DNA from: Chloroflexi bacterium RBG_16_57_11
Lineage (GTDB): Bacteria > Chloroflexota > Anaerolineae > Anaerolineales > UBA4823
DNA length: 9,372 bases
Reading direction: 5' to 3'
Assembly (NCBI GenBank): GCA_001795165.1
Contig: MGNS01000002.1
Coordinates: 43,811 to 53,182 of the forward strand
In this document: positions 1-5,703 of the stretch, one piece after another
Layout of the letters: every line of letters begins with the position of its first letter
Numbering within the stretch: position 1 is the first letter of the stretch
Made by a program: the position numbers and the translations under genes
The notes under the pieces: generated by a model
The model's input: only the letters and a program-made list of their open reading frames with translations
The model's database searches: none
What the model was told of the DNA's origin: nothing

Positions 1-331
1 CGCTGATGGCAGCGTTAAGCTGAATGAAGCCCGGCCGGTAGCCGTTCTGGGTGATCAGGTCGAAGAAATCCAGGAACTGGTTGAGCGTGTTGGAGATGCT
101 GGAGATGTGGCGCACAAAGGTGCCGATCCCCTGGCGGCGCACGATCAACCCGCGGGCTTCCAGGCGGTCAAAGGCGCTGCGGATGGTCGACCGGCTGACT
201 TTGAACTCTGCAGCCAGCTCATTTTCTGGGGGCAGCAAGCTACCCGGTTGGTAGGCCCCGCTGCGGATTTTATCCATCAGCAGGTCCAGCACCTGTGACG
301 AAAGCGACGGCTGGCGTTTGATCGTTTCCAT
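1..331 (-). CDS. GntR-family transcriptional regulator, HutC/UTRA type (3' end outside window)
   Basis: The first 110 residues are visible and the rest lies left of the window. The N-terminus is a typical GntR winged helix: a first helix at residues about 11-24, the PENELAAEF segment at 35-43, a recognition helix around VSRSTIRSAFDRLE (45-58), and the wing GLIVRRQGIGTFV (61-73). The following part (about 76-110, with NGYRPG at 96-101) looks like the beginning of a HutC-type UTRA effector-binding domain, but too little is present to be sure. The ATG at 331 is preceded by AAAAGGG on the minus strand (339-345) with a 7-base gap. It starts four bases after the stop of the amidohydrolase, so the two are almost certainly one transcript. 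GntR/HutC proteins are usually repressors released by a small-molecule ligand. Here the natural targets are its own operon and the divergent methyltransferase operon (inference). Confidence 0.9.
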   Translation of the reverse strand, partial: METIKRQPSLSSQVLDLLMDKIRSGAYQPGSLLPPENELAAEFKVSRSTIRSAFDRLEARGLIVRRQGIGTFVRHISSISNTLNQFLDFFDLITQNGYRPGFIQLNAAIS

Positions 332-335
332 CGAT

Positions 336-1661
336 TTACCCTTTTAAGATCGCCTTCCACGCTTTGCGAGCGTCTTCCAGCACCTGCTCTTCATCCATGC
401 TCAACAGGCGACGGTTTTCCATCACAATTCGTCCATCGATCAGGCTGGTCTGCACGCAGGCCGACTGGTAACACGAAACCAGACGCTTGAACGGGTCATC
501 CTGGGCAAAATCCACCATCGGGGCAGCGTACAGGCCCCCGTCATCGAGGATGATCAGGTCGGCCTTCTTACCTGCTTCCAGCGAGCCAAGCTGGTCGCCC
601 AGGCCCAGCGCCCGCGCGCCGCCCTGCGTGGCCATGCGCACGATCTTGTGAGCGGGCAGCGCCCCCGGACCCAGCCGGTAGCTTTGCACCAGCGAAGCCA
701 GGCGCATCTCAATGAACATATCCAGGTTGTTGTTGCTCGGCGCGCCGTCGGAGCCAAGGGCGACGTTGATCCCGCGTGCCAACATCTCCGGGATGCGTGC
801 GATGCCCGAGCCGAGCTTGGTGTTGCAGCACGGACAATGCAGCACGTGCGTGCCAGTCTCTTCGAGCACCGCCAGCTCGTCGTCGTCCAGCCAGATGCAA
901 TGCGCCATCTGCACGTTCGGCCCAACCACACCGATGTGCTCCAGGTATTTCAGGTTGCGCCGCCCGCGCTGAGTCAGCATCAATGGAACCTCGCTCTGCG
1001 CCTCGCCGGCATGCCCGTGGATGCCGGCGCCATGACAATCCGCTTCCTGCTTGATTTCTTTCAGCAGGGCTTCGGTATTCCATAACTGCCAGCGCGGGGC
1101 GAAGCCGTAGCGGATACGTCCGTTAGCCTTGCCGTGCCAGCGTTGCAACAGGTCCATGCTTTCGCTCAGTGATTGCTCGGTGGTCTCGCGCAGCGCAGGG
1201 GGCAGGTTCTCGGTCAGGTCCATCATCGCTTTGCCGGCCTGCGCCCGGATGCCCGATTCGGCGATCGCCTGGAAGACGCTGTCCTGGTAGTGCAAAGTGC
1301 CCATGTCGATCACGGCGGTGGCGCCGGCCTTGATCATCTCCGCCAGGCCAAGACGGGCCGAAGCGTACAGCATCTCGGGGGTGTATTTCGACTCCCAGGT
1401 GGTGATGGTGTCCAGCCAGGGCAGCAAGGAGACATCGTCGGCCTGGGAGCGGAAAAGGCTCTGGCACAGGTGGATGTGCGATTGGACAAAACCGGGCAAG
1501 ATGAGCTGGCCGGAGGCATCGATAACTTTTTCGGCGGGTTGGTCGATGTGTGGAGCGACCTGGGCGATGCGGTTATCCTGAATCAGCACGTCTCCAAAAA
1601 AGCGCTCGTCCTGGGCGTTCATGGTCAGCAGGTAGCCATTTTGGATCAGCACAGAGCTCAT
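336..1661 (-). CDS. Amidohydrolase, ATZ/TRZ-like (deaminase/chlorohydrolase family), possibly 5'-deoxyadenosine/SAH-type deaminase
   Basis: A 441-residue metal-dependent hydrolase of the amidohydrolase superfamily. Visible motifs: GFVQSHIHLCQSLF with metal ligands H62 and H64; H217 and E220 in GHAGE; H254 in MAHCIWL; HCPCCNTKLGSG (275-286); and the catalytic Asp D305 in ALGSDGAPSNNN. The stretch LFRSQADDVSLLPWL resembles proteins annotated as SAH/MTA or 5'-deoxyadenosine deaminases, but the family also covers triazine, guanine, cytosine and creatinine-type substrates, so the substrate is not settled. The chosen ATG at 1661 has GAGGTG (1666-1671) four bases upstream. A longer reading from TTG at 1730 adds 23 residues unlike the family and would start inside the predicted promoter, so I reject it. 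The gene is followed by the GntR regulator and is divergent from the methyltransferase operon. It is probably cytoplasmic, as no signal peptide is seen. Confidence 0.88.
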   Translation of the reverse strand: MSSVLIQNGYLLTMNAQDERFFGDVLIQDNRIAQVAPHIDQPAEKVIDASGQLILPGFVQSHIHLCQSLFRSQADDVSLLPWLDTITTWESKYTPEMLYASARLGLAEMIKAGATAVIDMGTLHYQDSVFQAIAESGIRAQAGKAMMDLTENLPPALRETTEQSLSESMDLLQRWHGKANGRIRYGFAPRWQLWNTEALLKEIKQEADCHGAGIHGHAGEAQSEVPLMLTQRGRRNLKYLEHIGVVGPNVQMAHCIWLDDDELAVLEETGTHVLHCPCCNTKLGSGIARIPEMLARGINVALGSDGAPSNNNLDMFIEMRLASLVQSYRLGPGALPAHKIVRMATQGGARALGLGDQLGSLEAGKKADLIILDDGGLYAAPMVDFAQDDPFKRLVSCYQSACVQTSLIDGRIVMENRRLLSMDEEQVLEDARKAWKAILKG

Positions 1662-1694
1662 ATTGCACCTCGGTGATAAATCGATTATAATGAC

Positions 1695-1709
1695 AGATGG
1701 CTGCCATCT
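1695..1709. promoter_or_regulatory. Perfect 15-bp palindrome, candidate operator for the GntR regulator
   Basis: AGATGGCTGCCATCT is a perfect inverted repeat with 7-bp half sites around a central T at 1702. It lies just downstream of the predicted leftward -10 box (1720-1725), at about +5 to +19 of that transcript, where a bound repressor would block transcription. It does not match the common HutC (GTNTANAC) or FadR (TGGTNNNACCA) consensus, so the link to the GntR protein rests on position and symmetry only. No second copy is seen near the rightward promoter. Confidence 0.5.
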
Positions 1710-1719
1710 TACAATATAA

Positions 1720-1747
1720 AGTATAGCCAATCTGCGACAGAAGTCAA
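1720..1747 (-). promoter_or_regulatory. Predicted sigma70-type promoter for amidohydrolase-GntR operon
   Basis: On the minus strand a -35 box TTGACT (1742-1747) and a -10 box TATACT (1720-1725) are separated by 16 bases, giving a predicted start near 1713 and a leader of about 50 bases before the ATG at 1661. A further TATAAT (1684-1689) lies downstream but has no good -35 partner. Confidence 0.6.
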
Positions 1748-1788
1748 GTTAAAAAATCGAAATAAAACCAAACTGGTCCTGGCGTCTC

Positions 1789-1817
1789 TTGACAAACGGA
1801 GACCATTTTTATATACT
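1789..1817 (+). promoter_or_regulatory. Predicted sigma70-type promoter for the methyltransferase operon
   Basis: A consensus -35 TTGACA (1789-1794) and a -10 TATACT (1812-1817) are separated by the ideal 17 bases. The predicted start is near 1824, leaving a leader of about 65 bases before the first gene. A TATAAT at 1817-1822 overlaps but is 22 bases from the -35 box. Short inverted repeats flank the -35 (GTCTC at 1784-1788 with GAGAC at 1799-1803; TGGTC at 1774-1778 with GACCA at 1801-1805) and could be weak regulator sites. I see no known riboswitch in the leader, including no cobalamin type. Confidence 0.72.
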
Positions 1818-1889
1818 ATAATTAGTTCGGTCAGTTAATCAAATTTCATAACCAGCCTGTCGTTTCAAAACAAATCAAGGAGCTGTGAA

Positions 1890-2552
1890 ATGATACCAAC
1901 TGAAATCGCACAAAAGCTCGGCAGCGCCCTCACCCAGGGGGATAAGGACGCCGCTGTAGCCGCCACACAGGAAGCCCTGGCGCAGGGCATCGCGCCGGTG
2001 GCGCTGGTCCAAGAAGTGATTGTGCCGGCTCTCACCGAGGTAGGCCGTCGCTTCGAAGATCTGGACATCTTCCTGCCCGAGCTGATGGCCGCTGGCGAGG
2101 CGGGCAACGCCTGCACCGATCTGATCGAGCAAGCGATCCTGAAAAGCGGCAGCCAGATGCAGGCCGAAGGCACCGTGGTGATCGGCACGGTGAAGGGCGA
2201 CATCCACGACATCGGCAAGAATATCGTCGCCAGCCTGCTCAAAGCACAGGGCTTTAAGGTGATCGACCTAGGCAAAGATGTGCCCGCCGCCCGTTTCCTG
2301 GAAGCGGCCGAGACCAGCCACGCCGACATCATCGCAGCATCGGCGTTGATGAGCATCACGCGCGCCGGCGCCCGTGATGTGGCGATTTTGCTGCATGACA
2401 GGGGAGTGAGGAACCAATTCTTATATATCGTCGGCGGTGGCTCGATCACCCAGGAGTACGCCGACGAGATCGCCGCAGATGGCTTTTCAGAGACCGGCAG
2501 CGGCGCCGTCGAGCTGGCCAAATCCCTGATGGCTAAAAAGAGAGGAGCTTAG
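1890..2552 (+). CDS. Corrinoid (B12-binding) methyl-carrier protein of a methyltransferase system
   Basis: A 220-residue protein of the MtmC/MtbC/MttC class, the methyl shuttle between a substrate methyltransferase and a pterin methyltransferase. Residues about 1-90 form the helical cap (B12-binding_2 type). Residues about 94-215 are the Rossmann B12-binding domain, with the base-off signature GDIHDIG: D104, H106 (lower cobalt ligand) and G109. SALMS (151-155) and VGGGSIT (181-187) are the other usual contacts to the cobalamin tail. Length is normal for the family. The ATG at 1890 has AAGGAG (1877-1882) seven bases upstream. It is the first gene of the operon, and its TAG stop is two bases before the next ATG, so the two are translationally linked and the products very likely act together. 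Cytoplasmic. Confidence 0.95.
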   Translation: MIPTEIAQKLGSALTQGDKDAAVAATQEALAQGIAPVALVQEVIVPALTEVGRRFEDLDIFLPELMAAGEAGNACTDLIEQAILKSGSQMQAEGTVVIGTVKGDIHDIGKNIVASLLKAQGFKVIDLGKDVPAARFLEAAETSHADIIAASALMSITRAGARDVAILLHDRGVRNQFLYIVGGGSITQEYADEIAADGFSETGSGAVELAKSLMAKKRGA

Positions 2553-2554
2553 CC

Positions 2555-3949
2555 ATGTACGCCAATGACCGTCTTCTTGAGATCCACCAGCGCTCACGCA
2601 CCGGCCCGTTCATGCGCGAGGTCGAGTTCGATTTGATGCTGGCCAAGCGCACCAATGAGCTGCTGAATGAATACAACATCAAATTTGACCCGAACCTGGT
2701 CGTCCCGGCGGACGACGACCTGGCCGACCGGGTGTTCCAGGCCGGTCTGCAGCTCCTGGAAGATATCGGTTGCTACCATCTGGACACGCAGCGGGTGATC
2801 AAATTCAGCCGGGCGGAAATCCTGGACGCACTGCGCCAGGCGCCGGACACGCTATACCTGGGCGAAGGCCGGGATATGGTCATCGCCCGGCATCGCGGCA
2901 TCGAAGACCCCAATCCACCGCTCAACCTGACCGGGCCGGCGGGGCAGCCTTGCAGCGAGACCTATTACCTGCCGCTGATGATCAGCTATGCCCAGGAGCC
3001 CTATGTTCAGGCCATCGAGTCGGGCGCGACGCTCACCTACAACGGTTATGACATCATGGCCGGCAGCCTGATGGAAGTGAAAGCGGTGCAGCGCGACTCG
3101 GCCACGGCCCGCGAGGCAATCCGCCGGGTGGGCAAGCCCGGCATGCACATCGGCGACTGCGCCACCGGGATGACCGCCATCGGCAAGATGGCAGCCAGCG
3201 AGCCGGTCAACTTGCTGCGCCCGTGCGACGGGCGCCTGGTGGCGCAGATGTGCGAGCTGAAGACCAATGACGACCAGCTCATTCGCGTGCCGCACCTGCT
3301 TGAATACGGCTCACATATTATTAACCTGATGACCCCGCTGACCGGCGGGATCGGTGGAGGGCCGGCGGGGGTGGCCGTGGTATCGGTCGCCGAGACGCTG
3401 ATGGGAGTAGTATGCTACTTCGCCACTTACCATTACCTGAGCATCACCCACATCAAATGGACCAACAATTCCGATCCCTGGGGGATGTACGTGCTGGCAA
3501 TGGCCGGCCAGGCGATGGCGCGCAACTCGCATATCGTGTGGACCGACGACCCGTTCAATGTCAACGGTGCAGGCACGCTGGAGAACTTATACGAGGTGGC
3601 AGGCCATGCGATCATCGGGTCGGTGTGCGGCTACCAGCAGCATGGTGTGGGCAGCACGGGCGGCAACATCGTCGACCATCACACCGGGCTGGAAGCCGGC
3701 TTCCAGGGTGAAGTGGCTATTGCGGCTACACGCAGTGGCATCACCCGGGAAAAAGCCAATGAGATCGCTCTGAAGCTGCTCCCGCTGTATAAAGATACCT
3801 TCAAGGACCCCAAGCTCGGCAAGCCCTTCAACGAGCTGTATGATCTGAAAACGATCACCCCGAAGCAAGAATGGCAGGACTGCTATCGCCAGGCGAAAGA
3901 CACCTTGAGCAAGCTTGGCTTGAGCTTCACCCAGGGGCCTTACGATTAA
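2555..3949 (+). CDS. Corrinoid methyltransferase, MtmB (monomethylamine methyltransferase) family, pyrrolysine-free homologue
   Basis: A 464-residue protein, close to the 458 of Methanosarcina MtmB. Recalled M. barkeri MtmB aligns along its whole length. The N-terminal match covers DLM at 26-28, VVPADDDLADRVFQAG (49-64), HLDTQRVIKFSRAEI (75-89) and GEGRDMV (103-109). The C-terminal match covers DHHTGLEAGFQGEVA (374-388), YDLKTITP (429-436) and LSKLGLSF (451-458). MttB-type proteins do not fit as well. MtmB transfers the methyl of monomethylamine to a corrinoid protein and carries pyrrolysine 202. Here the segment GKPGMHIGD (193-201) puts Gly200, codon GGC, at that place, and the gene has no in-frame TAG. 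The MtmB active-site residues Glu229, Glu259, Gln333 and Tyr335 align with non-equivalent residues (about L228, L258/M259, D332, F334). I infer a different substrate, still a methyl donor to the upstream corrinoid protein. AGAGGAG (2541-2547) precedes the ATG by seven bases. Confidence 0.85.
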   Translation: MYANDRLLEIHQRSRTGPFMREVEFDLMLAKRTNELLNEYNIKFDPNLVVPADDDLADRVFQAGLQLLEDIGCYHLDTQRVIKFSRAEILDALRQAPDTLYLGEGRDMVIARHRGIEDPNPPLNLTGPAGQPCSETYYLPLMISYAQEPYVQAIESGATLTYNGYDIMAGSLMEVKAVQRDSATAREAIRRVGKPGMHIGDCATGMTAIGKMAASEPVNLLRPCDGRLVAQMCELKTNDDQLIRVPHLLEYGSHIINLMTPLTGGIGGGPAGVAVVSVAETLMGVVCYFATYHYLSITHIKWTNNSDPWGMYVLAMAGQAMARNSHIVWTDDPFNVNGAGTLENLYEVAGHAIIGSVCGYQQHGVGSTGGNIVDHHTGLEAGFQGEVAIAATRSGITREKANEIALKLLPLYKDTFKDPKLGKPFNELYDLKTITPKQEWQDCYRQAKDTLSKLGLSFTQGPYD

Positions 3950-3962
3950 TTTCTCATGGACA

Positions 3963-3991
3963 CAGCCAGGCGGGACCGGCCCACCTGGCTG
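3963..3991 (+). other. Intercistronic hairpin between the MtmB-like and pterin methyltransferase genes
   Basis: Arms at 3963-3974 and 3980-3991 pair over 12 bases with a single C/A mismatch, around a 5-base loop (ACCGG). The 60-base gap holding it stands out in an operon whose other junctions are +2 and -23 bases. Only a weak pyrimidine stretch (CCTTTCT) follows, so full termination is unlikely. An mRNA processing or stability element, or partial attenuation that lowers the downstream genes, is more plausible (inference). Confidence 0.6.
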
Positions 3992-4009
3992 CCTTTCTGC
4001 GAGGTCACC

Positions 4010-4888
4010 ATGCACACAGTCTTGAAGAGCAAATCAAAAGAAGTTACAATCAACACCGCCGGCCCGTTGGCGATCATCGGCGAGAGCATCAACCCCACCC
4101 GGCGGAAAAAGCTGACCGCCTGCCTGCTCTCGGGCGATATGAGCTACATTTTTGAGCTGGCGAAAAGCCAGATCGAGGCAGGCGCGGATATCCTGGATGT
4201 AAACGTCGGCGCGCCGGGTGTTGATGAAGTGGAAGTACTGCCCAAAGTGGCCCTGGCGGTCAGCGAAAACTTCGATGTGCCGATCTGCCTGGATTCATCC
4301 AACCGGGAAGCGCTCATCGCCGCGCTCAGGGTCATGCCGGGCAAGCCGCTGGTCAACTCGGTGAACGGCGAAGAAGCGTCCTTGAATGCGGTGATGCCAA
4401 TCGTCAAAGAATACGGTGCAGCGGTGATTGGCCTGACGATGGACGATGATGGCATTCCCAATGACCCGGAGTTGCGCTTGAGCGTCGCCGGGAAGATCCT
4501 GGAAAGGGCCGCCAGAATCGGCATACCTGTGGAAGACGTGGTGATCGATCCCCTGGTGATGACGGTCGGCGCTGACCAAAAAGCCGGCCTGATCACGCTG
4601 ACCACCATCGAGCTGGTGCGCAAAGAGTTTGGCGTGAACATCAATCTGGGCGCCAGCAACGTATCTTTCGGCCTGCCCGACCGTCACACGGTCAACCAGG
4701 CCTTTCTGGCCCTGGCGGCGGGTGCCGGGGCGAGCTGCGTGATCACTAATCCCGAAAAACTCACCGCCACCATCCGGGCGTCCGACCTGCTGCTCGGACG
4801 CGACGTTTACGCTGGGCGCTATATCGCCAATTATCGCAAGATGGTCAAGCTAGGATTGATCGCGGATGCCGGTTCTGGAAAATCTTGA
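4010..4888 (+). CDS. Pterin-dependent methyltransferase (MtgA/AcsE/MetH pterin-domain family), methylcorrinoid:tetrahydrofolate methyltransferase
   Basis: A 292-residue DHPS-like TIM-barrel protein. Visible family motifs: IGESINPT (23-30), DVNVGAPG (63-70), CLDSSN (93-98, with D95), NSVNGE (116-121), DPLVMTVGAD (180-189) and GASNVSFGLP (214-223), whose Asn217 corresponds to the pterin-binding Asn of AcsE-type enzymes. It should take the methyl group from the corrinoid protein and give it to tetrahydrofolate or a related pterin, linking substrate demethylation to one-carbon metabolism. Archaeal methylamine pathways instead use the unrelated MtbA to make methyl-CoM. The ATG at 4010 follows GAGGT (4001-4005). 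An in-frame ATG at 3956 would add 18 atypical residues, lacks a ribosome site and reads through the hairpin, so it is rejected. The gene overlaps the next one by 23 bases. The pterin actually used cannot be read from sequence. Confidence 0.92.
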   Translation: MHTVLKSKSKEVTINTAGPLAIIGESINPTRRKKLTACLLSGDMSYIFELAKSQIEAGADILDVNVGAPGVDEVEVLPKVALAVSENFDVPICLDSSNREALIAALRVMPGKPLVNSVNGEEASLNAVMPIVKEYGAAVIGLTMDDDGIPNDPELRLSVAGKILERAARIGIPVEDVVIDPLVMTVGADQKAGLITLTTIELVRKEFGVNINLGASNVSFGLPDRHTVNQAFLALAAGAGASCVITNPEKLTATIRASDLLLGRDVYAGRYIANYRKMVKLGLIADAGSGKS

Positions 4889-5561
4889 GTTGCACATCGA
4901 CGCCGACGCGGTGTTGCGCGGCCAGGGGGCGGACCCGGCGATTTTACGCCTGCGTCGCCCTGCCCTGGCAAACCTGGCCGAGCAAGCCATCCAGGAAGGG
5001 TTGCCACTGGTCGAACCGAACGTCATCTTCAAAACCTTCCCAATGCAGGAGGTGCGGCACGAGCGCCTGATCTTCGCTGGTGGCGGTCAGCTTAGCGGAA
5101 AGCTGATCGCCCATCACCTGGCCCAGGCGCGCCTGGTGCACGTCTTGCTGTGCTCGATCGGCGACTCGCTGGAGCGTTACGCCGAGGAGGTGTGGAGCAC
5201 CAGCGCGGTGTACAGCCTGGCGCTGGATGGCGTCGGCTCGGCGGCGGTGGAAGCCCTGGCGAACGCCGCCTGCCGGCGGCTCGAAGACCTGGCGCAGGAG
5301 CAAGGCTGGAAAAGCTCCATCCCGCTCAGCCCGGGGATGGTGGACTGGACGGTGGAGCAAGGCCAGCCGCAGATATTCCACTTGCTACAGGATGAACCGT
5401 TGCAAGTCCGCCTGAGCGATAGCTACGTCATGCAACCGCGCAAATCGTTGACCATGGTGGTCGGCGTTGGCCCCAACCTGGATATGGTCGGCCGTACGTG
5501 CGATTACTGCAACCTACGGGATGTGTGCCGTTACCAGACATACTATGCTCAACCGGCTTGA
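4866..5561 (+). CDS. Free-standing MetH activation-domain-like protein with C-terminal Cys motif, probable corrinoid reactivation factor
   Basis: A 231-residue protein resembling the reactivation domain of B12-dependent methionine synthase (Met_synt_B12 fold), as in the stand-alone Thermotoga TM0269 type. Supporting segments: LLCSIGDSLE (94-103), a helix at about 124-147, LSPGMVDW (154-161) with EQGQPQIFHLL following, and SDSYVMQPRKSLTMVVGVG (184-202). In MetH the corresponding loop is RxxPGY, whose Arg and Tyr bind S-adenosylmethionine; here they appear as Pro153 and Met158. The C-terminus has C212-x2-C215-x5-C221, able to bind a metal or iron-sulfur cluster. Being last in a corrinoid methyltransferase operon without RamA, it is the best candidate for reducing inactive Co(II) back to Co(I), but this is inference. 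The ATG at 4866 is the first start after an in-frame stop at 4857-4859, with AGGA (4852-4855) upstream. It overlaps the preceding gene by 23 bases, suggesting coupled translation. Confidence 0.82.
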   Translation: MPVLENLELHIDADAVLRGQGADPAILRLRRPALANLAEQAIQEGLPLVEPNVIFKTFPMQEVRHERLIFAGGGQLSGKLIAHHLAQARLVHVLLCSIGDSLERYAEEVWSTSAVYSLALDGVGSAAVEALANAACRRLEDLAQEQGWKSSIPLSPGMVDWTVEQGQPQIFHLLQDEPLQVRLSDSYVMQPRKSLTMVVGVGPNLDMVGRTCDYCNLRDVCRYQTYYAQPA

Positions 5562-5620
5562 GGGTTTCCAAAAACCATCTTGTACTACTTATTTTTGGCG
5601 ATGATTTTGATTTTGCCCGG

Positions 5621-5657
5621 GTGAGATTTGTCGAGGCTTTGCCTCGACAAATCTCAC
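5621..5657. terminator. Perfect 17-bp hairpin between convergent genes, probable bidirectional terminator or small repeat element
   Basis: Arms at 5621-5637 and 5641-5657 are perfectly complementary over 17 bases with a TTT loop. The hairpin lies 60 bases after the last operon gene and 46 bases beyond the end of the convergent surface-protein gene. Neither side has a run of T, so it is not a classical intrinsic terminator in either direction. It could stop or protect transcripts from both sides, or be a REP-like dispersed repeat. The remainder of the 142-base gap has only weak inverted repeats. Confidence 0.6.
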
Positions 5658-5669
5658 AACTAAGAATCA

Positions 5670-5690
5670 AACACAATCAATTGTTGTGTT
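5670..5690. repeat. Short A/T-rich inverted repeat
   Basis: AACACAA (5670-5676) is repeated in inverse as TTGTGTT (5684-5690) around TCAATTG. Pairing can extend to ten bases with one bulged T but leaves almost no loop. It lies between the stop of the convergent surface-protein gene (5704) and the large hairpin and might assist termination on the minus strand. Weak evidence. Confidence 0.25.
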
Positions 5691-5703
5691 CCAAAGACAG
5701 TTC

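Noticed and set aside
1662..1730. Longer amidohydrolase start at TTG 1730
   Set aside because: The extra 23 residues do not resemble the family, there is no ribosome site, and the start would lie inside the predicted promoter; GAGGTG before the ATG at 1661 fits better.
1865..2521. A 218-codon open frame on the minus strand opposite the corrinoid protein gene
   Set aside because: It is a shadow of a GC-rich coding gene; the plus-strand product has clear family motifs and a ribosome site, while the minus-strand product is low-complexity and unlike any family I know.
2555..3949. Reading this gene as a trimethylamine or betaine methyltransferase (MttB/MtgB)
   Set aside because: Blocks at both ends and the GKPGM region match recalled MtmB; the overall length also fits MtmB.
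3956..4009. Longer start of the pterin methyltransferase at ATG 3956
   Set aside because: No Shine-Dalgarno sequence, atypical residues, and the stretch contains the intercistronic hairpin; GAGGT precedes the ATG at 4010.
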